From the NCBI GenBank assembly GCA_002687775.1, contig NZBF01000010.1:1-64000 (forward strand): DNA of 64,000 nt, in the 5' to 3' direction. The notes beneath the pieces were generated by a model that did not search any database, was not told where the DNA came from, and was given only the letters and a program-made list of their open reading frames with translations. Shown in pieces: positions 46,351-55,218 of the stretch. How positions within the stretch are numbered: position 1 is the stretch's first letter; each line of letters opens with the position of its first letter. Made by a program: the position numbers and the translations under genes. Source of the DNA: Nanobdellota archaeon (lineage in GTDB: Archaea; Nanoarchaeota; Nanoarchaeia; Woesearchaeales; GW2011-AR9).

Positions 46351-46959
46351 TTACTTCTGCAACGCTTCTAGGTTAAGAATATCTCTCGTTATTAGTACAA
46401 GTAGGCTGGAACAATTTTTAACTTTCTTGCCAGCTTCCTTCCAATCTTTCTTCCCAACGGCAGTTTCCAATTCAACATAGTCAGCAGTTAACCCTGTAAG
46501 ATTTTTGCTAAGTTCTTTGTGAGCACTTGTCAACTTAGCTTTCTCTGAGACATCACCACCTGCGTTAACTTCTTTTGAAACCGAATCCATGAACGCTCGC
46601 ATCTCGTTCTCTTTCTCAATTTCTTCACGACCCTTCGCAAGTAGTTTAGCAATCTTGCCTAAATTTCTTGTAGTTGCACCGCCTGAAGCACTTCCACCAA
46701 TAGTTTTGTCAATGTCAGCCAGAATTTTCTTCAAATCTTTATCATATCGGTACATTTTAGACACAGCCCTTCTAGCTTTCCGCCAAGATTTCTTTCCTTC
46801 CTTAATCTTTTCACCAGCTGCTTCTAAACTAACTTCAGCATCAGCTGCACCGGGACCCATTAAGAATCGGATAATGTTGTACGCAATTAAAATACCAATT
46901 ATAGTAATACCATAATTCACAAAGTTCAGGTATGCCACTGCTATTTGTTCTAATGTCAT
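46351..46959 (-). CDS. Membrane-anchored helical protein B3 of a repeated module
   Basis: 202 residues. One N-terminal membrane helix (VNYGITIIGILIAYNIIRFLMG), then an all-helical charged domain (EAAGEKIKEGKKSWRKARRA and beyond). Same position and topology as B1 and B2, little sequence identity. Starts one base after the A3 stop. Confidence 0.55.
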   Translation of the reverse strand: MTLEQIAVAYLNFVNYGITIIGILIAYNIIRFLMGPGAADAEVSLEAAGEKIKEGKKSWRKARRAVSKMYRYDKDLKKILADIDKTIGGSASGGATTRNLGKIAKLLAKGREEIEKENEMRAFMDSVSKEVNAGGDVSEKAKLTSAHKELSKNLTGLTADYVELETAVGKKDWKEAGKKVKNCSSLLVLITRDILNLEALQK

Positions 46960-46960
46960 C

Positions 46961-47458
46961 TTAAATTATTGCTAGCGCGTGAGTGCGCACCCCCATTAAA
47001 ATCCATAGTAAGATTGTCAATATAACGATACGTAAAGCTATACCCCCACGCGAAGTTCCAGGAATTCTCCAAATCAAATAGAGACCACCAACGACTGGTA
47101 AACCGATTAATGCAATACTGAAAAATGTTGCATATGCTCCACCGATTCCTGCCAAGATTGATCCTGGGATAAAAATGGCTGAAATAATTGCTAATATTCC
47201 AGAAATGATTCCAGCGGTGTTTCTATTTAATACTCTCCGTCCAACTTCAAATAATATAGCGAAAATAAGTAATGCGATTAAAATACGAACAAAAGCGACA
47301 AGACCGTTGCCTCCAGCAATTCCAAGAAATTTTAAAGATCCAATGTCAAGAATTTTTTGCCAGATGTTTGGAAATGCACCACCTGGTGCACAAGATGTAA
47401 CAAATAAAGTGAATAATGAGAGAATACTCGTATACACCCAACTTTTTTTAACATCCAT
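46961..47458 (-). CDS. Four-helix membrane protein A3 of a repeated module
   Basis: 165 residues. Signal ends with FVTSCAPGG, a possible lipobox; then NIWQKILDIGSLKFLGIAGG and helices with the GSILAGIGGAYATFFSIALIGLP and LTILLWILMGVRTH signatures shared with A1 and A2. TATA (47481-47489) 23 bases before ATG. First gene of module 3, the most divergent copy. Confidence 0.6.
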   Translation of the reverse strand: MDVKKSWVYTSILSLFTLFVTSCAPGGAFPNIWQKILDIGSLKFLGIAGGNGLVAFVRILIALLIFAILFEVGRRVLNRNTAGIISGILAIISAIFIPGSILAGIGGAYATFFSIALIGLPVVGGLYLIWRIPGTSRGGIALRIVILTILLWILMGVRTHALAII

Positions 47459-47540
47459 TCATGAAAGTAATTATTCTGAGTATATAAAGTTTTCTCTGGT
47501 GTGAAAATTGTATTGTTGTAGTTTTTTATTATAATGAGTT

Positions 47541-47645
47541 GCATAACTGGGGCACGGCGCGGTTATGAGCTTCACTTTGTTCGCTCATGCGCCTCGACTC
47601 CAAACATCATATTTATTATTACAGTCGTCAGGGCCCCCAGTATGC
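47541..47645. other. GC-rich structured element before the S19e gene
   Basis: GCATAACTGGGGC (47541-47553) pairs with GCCCCCAGTATGC (47633-47645). Inside, GGCGC-ggtt-ATGAGC pairs with GCTCAT-GCGCC as a bulged hairpin. Lies between divergent genes, so it is not a simple terminator of either. Unidentified RNA or regulatory site. Confidence 0.45.
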
Positions 47646-47715
47646 AAATGCTTTATTTTCTATTATCCCATTCTTGTAGGAACTTTTATAAATAACCTCA
47701 AATCCTGACCAAGAT

Positions 47716-48318
47716 ATGGCAAATATACTAAGAACAGATCCGCAAGCGTTCATTACTTCATTAGCGGATGCATTAAAGAAGGAAAAATTAGTCACACCAG
47801 TTGAATGGAGTGTTTATGTTAAAACGGGACATCACAAGCAAAGACAACCAGATAGTAACGATTGGTGGTACGCACGTGCATCAGCTATCTTACGTAGTAT
47901 CTATAGGTTAGGTCCAATTGGTACGCAGAAGTTACGTACCAAGTTTGGTGGGAATAAAAACCGAGGTCATAGGCCGAATAAACAATTCAAAGCATCAGGT
48001 TCTATTATTAGAAAAATATTACAACAACTTGAAACATCTGGTATGATTAAACAAGTTGAGAAAGGTGTCCATAAAGGACGTATCATTACTGCAAAAGGAG
48101 AAGCGTTCATGAATGATATTGCTAAACGATTAAATCCTGACAGTGAGAAAGTTGTTAAGAAAGTGAAGAAAGCGAAGGTTCAGAAGAAAGTTGAAAAGAC
48201 TGAAGTAAAAGAAGAAGCTAAAGTTGAAGAAAAAACTGAACCTGAAGTGACAGCGCCTGAAGTTGAAGAAAAAACTGAAGTTGTTGAAACAAAACCTGTT
48301 GAGGTTGCAGCGGAATAA
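47716..48318 (+). CDS. rps19e: Ribosomal protein S19e with acidic C-terminal extension
   Basis: 200 residues; the core (1-148) is standard S19e: WSVYVKTGHHKQRQP, DWWYARASAILRSIYRLGPIGTQKLRTKFGG and IRKILQQLETSGMIKQVEKGVHKGRIIT. Residues about 149-200 are an added Lys/Glu/Val/Pro tail, basic first then acidic. Small-subunit protein needed for late 16S maturation. TATA-like TTTATAAATA near 47687. First gene of an S19e-L39e-L31e unit. Confidence 0.95.
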   Translation: MANILRTDPQAFITSLADALKKEKLVTPVEWSVYVKTGHHKQRQPDSNDWWYARASAILRSIYRLGPIGTQKLRTKFGGNKNRGHRPNKQFKASGSIIRKILQQLETSGMIKQVEKGVHKGRIITAKGEAFMNDIAKRLNPDSEKVVKKVKKAKVQKKVEKTEVKEEAKVEEKTEPEVTAPEVEEKTEVVETKPVEVAAE

Positions 48319-48396
48319 AATGGAGGAAAGCTATTGTCATATGGGACTGAACGAAGTGAATGTCGCATCACCTTTGATGATAACTTTGTAAAAGTT

Positions 48397-48570
48397 ATGG
48401 CTAGAAATAAACATCCAGCAAAAAAGAAGAGATTAATCAAGAAGTCTGATCAAACAAAATGGGCACCGTTCTGGACAGTGTTTAAAATTTACGGTGCTGG
48501 ACGTCGAGTACATCCAAGCAGACATACTGAAATTAAGAGAACATGGCGAAGAGGTAACACGAAAGTATAA
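48397..48570 (+). CDS. rpl39e: Ribosomal protein L39e
   Basis: 57 residues, MARNKHPAKKKRLIKKSDQ to RTWRRGNTKV, typical size. The frame is open upstream to 48334 but L39e proteins begin at MARNK. An 8-bp hairpin, ATAACTTT-GTA-AAAGTTAT (48380-48398), ends on the start codon and could modulate translation. The stop overlaps the L31e start by one base. Confidence 0.9.
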   Translation: MARNKHPAKKKRLIKKSDQTKWAPFWTVFKIYGAGRRVHPSRHTEIKRTWRRGNTKV

Positions 48571-49145
48571 TGGCAAAGAAAACTGAAGCTAAAATTCTTG
48601 AACGAACCTACACTGTTCCTTTACGTAGAGAATTCCGAAAAGTTCCTATTTATCAAAGAACTCCTAAAGCTATCAAAGCGTTAAGACAATTTCTTGCTAA
48701 ACATATGAAATCTGAAAACATTTCATTAGGCAAAAAGTTAAATTTAGAGTTATGGAAACATGGTATAAGAAATCCCCCAGGTAAAGTTAAAGTAACTGTT
48801 ACCAAAGAAGATGATAAAGTTAAAGCAGAATTATTCGGACATGCATTGGAAGAAAAAGTTGCTACTGTTAAACCGAGTGTTGAAGATACTGTTAAAGAAA
48901 AAGCTTTACCTGAAATGAAAGAGGAAAGTCTTGAAGAGAAAAAAGTTGAAGCTGTTGAGCAGGAAATCAAAGAGGAAGTTAAAGAAGAATTAAAAGAAGC
49001 TGGTATGAAAGAAGAAGTGGCTGAAAAAGTAGCAGAAGAAGTTAAAGAAGAATCTGAAGATGTTGCTAAAGAAGTTGTAGCCGAGCAAGCAGAAGCAAAA
49101 GAACCGCAAGCTGAAGAACCTGTTATTGAAGAAAAATCTCAATAA
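48570..49145 (+). CDS. rpl31e: Ribosomal protein L31e with long acidic extension
   Basis: 191 residues; normal L31e is about 90. The core (1-92) has RTYTVPLRREFRKVPIYQR, KAIKALRQFLAKHM and LNLELWKHGIRNPPGKVKV. The last 100 residues are Glu/Lys/Val-rich, with a 43-residue helical block that is almost identical to a block in L22 at 62130. Exit-tunnel protein; the tail would lie outside the large subunit. Confidence 0.93.
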   Translation: MAKKTEAKILERTYTVPLRREFRKVPIYQRTPKAIKALRQFLAKHMKSENISLGKKLNLELWKHGIRNPPGKVKVTVTKEDDKVKAELFGHALEEKVATVKPSVEDTVKEKALPEMKEESLEEKKVEAVEQEIKEEVKEELKEAGMKEEVAEKVAEEVKEESEDVAKEVVAEQAEAKEPQAEEPVIEEKSQ

Positions 49146-49187
49146 TTTCTCCTAAAAGTATTTAAAGTATAATTCCATTCTTATTTC

Positions 49188-50048
49188 ATGAACGCGTTAG
49201 CACATGCAGAGTTGGCACTGAAAGCTTTCAAGAACGAGAAATTATCACGAGAGCAGAAAGATCAATTAATAGTAGGTACTATCATACCAGACGTTCCGTG
49301 GGTAGCTTCGATAGATCATCACAGAACTCATACTGAAGGATTACAATTTCTTAATACATTACCACAAGAATATTTCCCGTTCGGAGCTGGCGTTGTGTTA
49401 CACGGTGAACGGCCAGCTGGTGTTGATCATTTTTCTCATCATTACAAGGAAGGATATGTACACAGGAAACGTGACAAGGTGTTGAAAAAAATAAGGAAAT
49501 TTAAACAGTACTGGAGGGGAGTCAGTCCGAATTTAGCTGCACACGTAATGACAGAATTTTCTGTTGATTATTTCTTAGCGAAAAAGAGAGTGATTAATAG
49601 AGTAAGCAGAGCATTCAAAAATAAAAAAATTCACAAACCAACAAAACTATTCTGGAAACATTTCAAAATACCTAATGATATGCACCAACATTTTGCAAGT
49701 AAACACGTACATAAATTTTTCCACACTTTCAGAACACAAGAATCGTTAAGTGAGATGTGGTCATATTTCATGTTCTTTAAGTCCAAAGGAAAAGTGAAAA
49801 TATGTACTATGTGGGATAAGATGAAATTGGTTGCTCAGTTGGGCGCTCATACTTTGCAGCATAAATTTCGAAGACAACGAGGAATTGAAGACATGTTCAG
49901 TGACGTGCAGAGTGAAGTTGAAAAAGATTACAAAGAATTCATGTCGGATACACAGGAAAAATTAATTGCTTTAAAAGAAGAGTTGTATCAAAAAAAACCG
50001 TTTCAGATAGTTCCAAAGAAGATGCACAAAGCACAGTACTTAACGTAG
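49188..50048 (+). CDS. Putative zinc-dependent phospholipase C-like protein
   Basis: 286 residues, His-rich: MNALAHAELAL, LIVGTIIPDVPWVASIDHHRTHTEG, FSHHYKEG, and NLAAHVMTEFSVDYFLA (H-x3-E-x3-D). This order of His and Asp resembles the PF00882 zinc-dependent phospholipase C/S1-P1 family. The C-terminal half is Lys-rich and helical. No signal peptide, so it is probably cytoplasmic. Assignment is motif-based and tentative. Confidence 0.5.
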   Translation: MNALAHAELALKAFKNEKLSREQKDQLIVGTIIPDVPWVASIDHHRTHTEGLQFLNTLPQEYFPFGAGVVLHGERPAGVDHFSHHYKEGYVHRKRDKVLKKIRKFKQYWRGVSPNLAAHVMTEFSVDYFLAKKRVINRVSRAFKNKKIHKPTKLFWKHFKIPNDMHQHFASKHVHKFFHTFRTQESLSEMWSYFMFFKSKGKVKICTMWDKMKLVAQLGAHTLQHKFRRQRGIEDMFSDVQSEVEKDYKEFMSDTQEKLIALKEELYQKKPFQIVPKKMHKAQYLT

Positions 50049-50079
50049 AATTTATATATTTCTTTCAAGTAATTGTAGT

Positions 50080-50916
50080 ATGGCTGTAATAGGTGTTGAT
50101 GTTGGTGCAACAAAGATAGACGTTGGGTTGGTTAGGAATAAGAAACTTCACAGAATTATTTCTGAACCATTGAATTCAAAAGGTACGCAAAGCGAAGTGA
50201 TTTCTCAAATAGTTGGATTGATTGAAAAACAACTTACGAAATCTGTGAAAGCTATTGGTATTGGCGTACCAGCCATTGTTGAAAATGGAGTACTATTTGA
50301 AGCAGTCAACATTAAGTCATGGAAGAAAGTTAATTTAAAAAAAATTCTTGAGAAGAAATTTCATGTTCCCATTTTTGTAAACAATGATGCTAATTGTTTC
50401 ACTCTGGGAGAAAAATATTTTGGGAAAGGGAACAAGCAAAGTAGTGTGGTGGGGATTACACTCGGGACTGGATTTGGGGGTGGCATAGTTACTGACGGAA
50501 AATTGTACAACGGAAATACTGGTTCCGCTGGAGAATTTGGACAAATTTTGTACCTAGGTAAGGACGTTGAGTATTACTGTTCAGGGAGATATTTTGAAAG
50601 AGAATATAAGAAAAGTGGGAAAGAGTTGTTTGAACTTGCAAAAAAGGGAAATAGGAAAGCGCTTCAGGCATTTTCTTCATTTGGAGCGCATATTGGAAAA
50701 GCGTTATCAATAGTTGTCAATTCTGTAGATCCTGAAATTATCATTCTGGGAGGTTCTATTTCAAAATCATTTCCTTTCTTTAAATCTTCAATGATGAAAT
50801 CTCTTGAACCTCATGTATACAATAAGAGTTTTTCACGATTGAAAGTGAAACAGGCCAAAGTAAAACATGTATCTGTTCTTGGTGCTGCCTCATTGTATTA
50901 CGATTCTTTACAGTAA
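50080..50916 (+). CDS. ROK-family sugar kinase
   Basis: 278 residues. IGVDVGATKIDVGLV (2-16) phosphate 1 loop, NNDANCFTLGE with catalytic Asp, GITLGTGFGGGIV phosphate 2 loop, and GSAGEFGQ. The usual ROK zinc motif CxCGxxGC is absent (region EYYCSGRYFE), so it is a zinc-less variant. Probably phosphorylates glucose or N-acetylhexosamine, which could feed the glycan pathway. TATA TTTATATATT 25 bases upstream. Confidence 0.85.
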   Translation: MAVIGVDVGATKIDVGLVRNKKLHRIISEPLNSKGTQSEVISQIVGLIEKQLTKSVKAIGIGVPAIVENGVLFEAVNIKSWKKVNLKKILEKKFHVPIFVNNDANCFTLGEKYFGKGNKQSSVVGITLGTGFGGGIVTDGKLYNGNTGSAGEFGQILYLGKDVEYYCSGRYFEREYKKSGKELFELAKKGNRKALQAFSSFGAHIGKALSIVVNSVDPEIIILGGSISKSFPFFKSSMMKSLEPHVYNKSFSRLKVKQAKVKHVSVLGAASLYYDSLQ

Positions 50917-50948
50917 TCTTAAAAATACTGTCTTATTCTAGAGAAAAA

Positions 50949-51863
50949 ATGAAAAGTAAAATTGTTGTATTACATGATGTCAAAGAGCAAGACAAGCCAG
51001 AGTTGTCAACTGAAGAATTGATGAATTATGGAATCATATTAGTGGATAAACCAAAAGGACCCACTTCTCACCAAGTTTCTGATATGGTAAAGAAAGCTTT
51101 GGGCATCGGTAAAGCAGGTCACTCAGGAACGTTAGACCCTGCAGTTACTGGATTGCTTCCTGTTGCGCTTGGGAGGGCAACACGAATAGTACAATTCTTA
51201 CTCAAAGCACCAAAAGAATACATCGGAATCATGCATTTTCATAATGAAATTGATGAGCAAAAGTTAAGAAAAGTTGTTGATAAATTTACTGGAAAAATAA
51301 TTCAATTGCCTCCGGTGAAAAGTGCAGTCAAACGTGCCAAGAGAACTCGTGAAATATATGAATTGGACATTATAGAAATTAAGGAGAAAGATGTATTATT
51401 CAGAGTTAATTGTCAAGCTGGAACATACATCCGAAAATTGGTGCATGACATTGGTGAAGAATTAGATGGTGCACACATGGCAGAATTGCGAAGAACTAAA
51501 GTGGGACCGTTTAGTAAAATGATGGCTTCAGTGCAAGATGTTAAAGATGCAAAGACATTATCCGAAGAGGGCAATGATAAATTGTTACGGCATATCATTT
51601 TACCCATTGAACGAGCCGTGGAATTATTGCCAAAAGTTTGGATTTTAGATTCTGCGATTGAAAGTGTCACACATGGAAGAGATGTTGCCATTCCTGGGAT
51701 TGTGAAATTGAATCATTTTAATGAAAAGGAAACAGTTGCAATAATGAATATGAAAAATGAATTAGTGGCAGCAGGAACAGCGGAAATGCATACAGGAAAC
51801 ATTAAAAGAAATGATAAAGGTATTGCGATTATAGTAGAAAAAGTATTCATGACACAGCAATAG
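50949..51863 (+). CDS. cbf5: tRNA/rRNA pseudouridine synthase Cbf5
   Basis: 304 residues. GILVDKPKGPTSHQV, GHSGTLDPAVTGLLP with catalytic Asp63, GTYIRKLVHDIGEELDGAHMAELRRT, and a C-terminal PUA domain (about 225-300). Archaeal Cbf5 is the catalytic subunit of H/ACA RNPs and also makes tRNA psi55. The 3' end overlaps the convergent YCF48-like gene by 17 bases. Confidence 0.95.
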   Translation: MKSKIVVLHDVKEQDKPELSTEELMNYGIILVDKPKGPTSHQVSDMVKKALGIGKAGHSGTLDPAVTGLLPVALGRATRIVQFLLKAPKEYIGIMHFHNEIDEQKLRKVVDKFTGKIIQLPPVKSAVKRAKRTREIYELDIIEIKEKDVLFRVNCQAGTYIRKLVHDIGEELDGAHMAELRRTKVGPFSKMMASVQDVKDAKTLSEEGNDKLLRHIILPIERAVELLPKVWILDSAIESVTHGRDVAIPGIVKLNHFNEKETVAIMNMKNELVAAGTAEMHTGNIKRNDKGIAIIVEKVFMTQQ

Positions 51864-52899
51864 AACGGAGATGAAATCCTGTATTACTTATCTGAGAATC
51901 CCATGTTGTACCGCCATCAGTGGTTTGGAAAATTCTACCATTCTGGCCAACTACCCAACCAGTAGTTTTATCAACAAATTGAATATCATACAAATCTGAA
52001 TCAACACTAACATATTGAGATAACCAACTACCACCATTAGAATGTAAAATTATTCCCCTCTCTCCAGTAGCCCAACCATTTTTTCGATCAACAAATGACA
52101 CACCATACAAATCTTTAGGTGTTCCACTTTCCTGAGAAGTCCAAGTATTTCCATCTTCTGTTTTAAGAATAACGCCGTTACTTCCAACAATCCATCCAAG
52201 AGTTGATGAGAAGAACGTTGCGGAATGTAAATTAAAGATTGTATTACTTTCCTGCATGCGCCAACTTTTTCCAGTATCGCTTGTCTTTAATATTGTTCCA
52301 CGATCACCTAATACCCAACCAACATTATCTTCCGTAAATATGATAAAGTTCAGTGGGTCAGAGGAAGGTGTCTGAATCATTCCCCAGGAAGTTCCACTAT
52401 CAGTTGTGTGAAGAATTCTTCCATCGTCACTTGTAATCCATCCATTGTTTTCGTCTGTGAAATACACCGAACGTAATATTTCACCCGTACCACTTACTTG
52501 AGGTTGCCAATCTACTCCGTTAATAGTGTGAAATATTTTACCATTACTGCCAACTGCCCAACCAATTTTTTCGTCCAGAAAGTACGTACCGTAAAAATCG
52601 GTGTTTGTATCCCAATCACCATGAAGTATCCAATTTTCTCCACCATCATACGTATGAGCAATAGTCCCACGAAACCCTACACCATGTAATGTTCTATTTT
52701 CAAGAAATATTGTTGGAAGAGGTTCTTCTACCACGGGAATGTCTGTTGGTTCAATTTCAACGGGTTCAGGTTCCTGCGTAAAAATATCGTCCGTCGGTGG
52801 AAGCTGTTCAATTGAAGGTGCAGACTTGTTAGGTGTTTGTTCAATTGGTGCTACGCATGCAACAAGAAAAATGCATAAGATGAAGAGGACTTTTTTCAT
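51847..52899 (-). CDS. YCF48/BNR-type beta-propeller lipoprotein
   Basis: 350 residues. Lipobox LVAC (Cys15), an acidic proline linker (20-65), then seven repeats of the type GWAVGSNGKIFHT-DG--W with Asp-box-like turns (DGGENW, DSGTSW, DTGKSW, DGGTTW). Plant and cyanobacterial YCF48 uses the same fold to bind photosystem II assembly intermediates; here a surface binding role is likelier. TATA at 52922-52930, 23 bases from ATG. Confidence 0.82.
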   Translation of the reverse strand: MKKVLFILCIFLVACVAPIEQTPNKSAPSIEQLPPTDDIFTQEPEPVEIEPTDIPVVEEPLPTIFLENRTLHGVGFRGTIAHTYDGGENWILHGDWDTNTDFYGTYFLDEKIGWAVGSNGKIFHTINGVDWQPQVSGTGEILRSVYFTDENNGWITSDDGRILHTTDSGTSWGMIQTPSSDPLNFIIFTEDNVGWVLGDRGTILKTSDTGKSWRMQESNTIFNLHSATFFSSTLGWIVGSNGVILKTEDGNTWTSQESGTPKDLYGVSFVDRKNGWATGERGIILHSNGGSWLSQYVSVDSDLYDIQFVDKTTGWVVGQNGRIFQTTDGGTTWDSQISNTGFHLRSIAVS

Positions 52900-52930
52900 A
52901 TGATTTTGATACAGGTTTTCCTATATAAAA

Positions 52931-53527
52931 TTATCCGATTTCTATAACCATACCTTCCCAGCAAGGATTGATAAACATAGTGTCGTCAATCTTTTGCTTA
53001 ATTCCCATCGTTTCATGGAGATGGCCAGAAATTGCTAAAAGAGGTTTCGTTCGGTGAATAAAATCTCGGTAATCCTTATTACCCACATGTCGCCCGTCTA
53101 TAACATCAATTTTGGTTCCATTTGCTGGTCCGTGAGTTGTTAGAACTACTTTTTTATCTTTAAATTGTGTTCTCCATTTCCTTGCGATTTTTCTAAATTC
53201 TTGATCTTTCAAAGAAAAACCGTCGCCACCGTAGCCGAGGAAAATAATGTTTTTAAATTTGTAATGTGTTTTGTGCAAGAAAGTAATGTGAGAAGATTTT
53301 TTTGCAAGTTCTTCAACTTGTTCTGGTGATTCATGGTTACCATGGATAATTAACACAGGTTTACCAATGGTATCAAGTTGATTCATTATTTTTTTCATAC
53401 CACTGCCCATACTAGTAAAATCTCCAGCGCACACGATGATGTCAATTTCTTTACTTTTTGCTCGTTTGATGAGTTTCTTAAGAATAGTATAATCTTCATG
53501 TAAATCAGAGAAGGCTAAAAGTTTCAT
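52931..53527 (-). CDS. Small metallophosphoesterase
   Basis: 198 residues. FSDLHED (metal Asp, His), CAGDFTSMG, IHGNHE, TTHGP and SGHLHE: the five conserved motifs of calcineurin-like phosphoesterases of the YfcE/MJ0936 size class, which act as phosphodiesterases. It follows the S3Ae gene by 14 bases on the same strand and may be in its operon. Confidence 0.87.
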   Translation of the reverse strand: MKLLAFSDLHEDYTILKKLIKRAKSKEIDIIVCAGDFTSMGSGMKKIMNQLDTIGKPVLIIHGNHESPEQVEELAKKSSHITFLHKTHYKFKNIIFLGYGGDGFSLKDQEFRKIARKWRTQFKDKKVVLTTHGPANGTKIDVIDGRHVGNKDYRDFIHRTKPLLAISGHLHETMGIKQKIDDTMFINPCWEGMVIEIG

Positions 53528-53541
53528 TGGAAAAGGGATAC

Positions 53542-54267
53542 TTATTGTTCTGGTGTTGCTTCAGGAGTTGCAACGTCGGCTGGAACTGTTTCTTGTACAG
53601 TTTCAGATTCTTCGGGAGTTTCAACTTTAGCTACTTCAGGTACAGTTTCAGATTCAACCGGGGTTTCCTTTGGCTCTGCTACTTTCTGTGAACCCTTCAC
53701 CCGTGAAACCACACGGAATGATACTTCACGAATTGGATATATTTTTGATAACTTCTTTTTCAATTCACTTTGAATTGAATATCCAATTATTTTGTTTACC
53801 AAATCGTCAAATGAATGGTTAGCAACATGATTTTTCATTAATTCCATTAATGCCAAACGAATTGCTTTTCTTACAGACCGTGAAGTATTATGCAATGTAA
53901 CAGCCAGAACTTTTAACAGCACATCGCTTCCGTCTTTCGATTTGAATGTATACAATTCATCGATCCGGTCAACGCCTTTCCGTACCATTCTTTTTACAAG
54001 AGTATTTGAAAGTGTGTAGCCAAGTAATGATGTTTGCAATCTGTTATCCTTCAAGTTAGAAATGGTAAATGTTAAAGAAACATTTTGATCTTTTACGTTA
54101 CCCGTAATATCTCTTAAGTTGCTTTGAACAGTTCTGTTTAGACCGTTCTCTGCTTGAACGACGTAAATTTCTCCTATTTCCTTATTTCCGAATGATTTCG
54201 GAGCCATGATCGGTACCCAAGATTTTTTCTTGACTTTCAATCGAGCACTTGTTCTCTTCTTTGCCAT
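53542..54267 (-). CDS. rps3ae: Ribosomal protein S3Ae with acidic tail
   Basis: 241 residues. MAKKRTSARLKVKKKSW, LTFTISNLKDNRLQTSLLGY, VLAVTLHNTSRSVRKAIR and YPIREVSFRVV match archaeal S3Ae (eS1). Residues about 196-241 are an added Glu/Pro/Val/Thr tail similar in composition to the tails of S19e, L22 and S3. ATG 54267 begins the conserved N-terminus; the frame extends further upstream but into the promoter. Confidence 0.92.
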   Translation of the reverse strand: MAKKRTSARLKVKKKSWVPIMAPKSFGNKEIGEIYVVQAENGLNRTVQSNLRDITGNVKDQNVSLTFTISNLKDNRLQTSLLGYTLSNTLVKRMVRKGVDRIDELYTFKSKDGSDVLLKVLAVTLHNTSRSVRKAIRLALMELMKNHVANHSFDDLVNKIIGYSIQSELKKKLSKIYPIREVSFRVVSRVKGSQKVAEPKETPVESETVPEVAKVETPEESETVQETVPADVATPEATPEQ

Positions 54268-54368
54268 TGAGAGCAAAAATCGTGGTGTCTTTAAAAAGAT
54301 TGTGTATGAGATGGTAAATTGAATCGTTAAAACGAACATTTATATAATACTGAGAATTTTTGGTTTGT

Positions 54369-54602
54369 ATGGTAGAAGTAAAAATATATACGACGGAAAC
54401 TTGCCCTTGGTGCGAAAAAGCCAAGGCATTCTTTAAGAGTAAAAAGATTGAATACACTGAACTCAATGTTGTGGAAGAAGAAGAAGCGCGTGAAGCGATG
54501 ATTGAAAAATCTGGCCAGATGGGTGTACCTGTCATTGAAATAGGTGACAATATCATTGTAGGATTTGACAAAAGTGCTATTGAGAAAGCGTTGGCTGAGT
54601 AG
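54369..54602 (+). CDS. Glutaredoxin-like thiol redox protein
   Basis: 77 residues. IYTTETCPWCEKAK with the active-site Cys12 and Cys15, MGVPVIEIGD (cis-Pro) and GFDKSAIEKAL. A NrdH/glutaredoxin-type protein for cytosolic disulfide exchange. ATG 54369 gives the usual family start; TTG 54360 is possible. Divergent from S3Ae. Confidence 0.9.
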   Translation: MVEVKIYTTETCPWCEKAKAFFKSKKIEYTELNVVEEEEAREAMIEKSGQMGVPVIEIGDNIIVGFDKSAIEKALAE

Positions 54603-54684
54603 AATTTCATAAGAGTATTAGTATTACTGAGATACTGATTGTTTTTTCTAAACTTTTATAAAAAAGTCAGAGTAACCAAAAAGA

Positions 54685-54915
54685 ATGACTCATAAAATAA
54701 CTCACATTAAACCTGAATGTATCGGATGTCAAGCATGTGCAGCGATAGCGCCAGAATTCTGGGAAATGAATGAAGATGGAATATCACATTTGAAAGAAAG
54801 TAAAGTTGATGACAAAGGAAATGAAATTTTGGAAATTCCTGAAGAAGATGTTGAATTGAATAAAGAAGCTGCTGAAGCGTGTCCTGTGCAGATAATTAAA
54901 GTGGAAAAGTTATAG
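54685..54915 (+). CDS. Single-cluster ferredoxin
   Basis: 76 residues. CIGCQAC (Cys12, Cys15, Cys18) with the fourth ligand Cys66 in ACPVQII: one [4Fe-4S] cluster, as in Pyrococcus ferredoxin-type proteins. Acidic loop between. Small electron carrier. TATA-like CTTTTATAAAA near 54653-54663. The last six bases overlap the gene on the other strand. Confidence 0.92.
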   Translation: MTHKITHIKPECIGCQACAAIAPEFWEMNEDGISHLKESKVDDKGNEILEIPEEDVELNKEAAEACPVQIIKVEKL

Positions 54916-55185
54916 GTGATGCTCTTTCTTTAACGCACGTTCAAATTCGAATTGATGATGAACAATCGAATTAAACACTTCTTTTCTTTGTTTTAATAAA
55001 CCTTGGATATCTTCAGTTGTCGACTTATGCCGTTCATAATGTTTCTGTTTATTCTCATCATCTGCTTTGTCATGTCTCGTCTTATGCTTCTCTGCCTTTT
55101 TACTCAAAGAATGTAATTTATTATTTATTTTCATTAATGCTTTTGAATACCCGTACAGGTAAGCAGCTTCACCGCTGAGAGACAT
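54910..55185 (-). CDS. Helical, His/Lys-rich protein of unknown function
   Basis: 91 residues, almost entirely predicted coiled coil: INNKLHSLSKKAEKHKTRH, DDENKQKHYERHKS, then KQRKEVFNSIVHHQFEFERALKKEHHL. No family recognised. TATA-like TTTATATACACC at 55205-55216 gives the usual spacing to the ATG at 55185. Confidence 0.5.
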   Translation of the reverse strand: MSLSGEAAYLYGYSKALMKINNKLHSLSKKAEKHKTRHDKADDENKQKHYERHKSTTEDIQGLLKQRKEVFNSIVHHQFEFERALKKEHHL

Positions 55186-55218
55186 AAGTGAAGTAAGATT
55201 GTTGGTGTATATAAAAGT

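Noticed and set aside
48334..48396. N-terminal extension of L39e from TTG 48334, with GGAGG upstream
   Set aside because: L39e proteins begin at MARNK; the extra 21 residues do not look like ribosomal protein sequence. The GGAGG site remains unexplained.
54603..54684. C/D-box sRNA (tandem CTGA words)
   Set aside because: No C box (RTGATGA) at the required distance.
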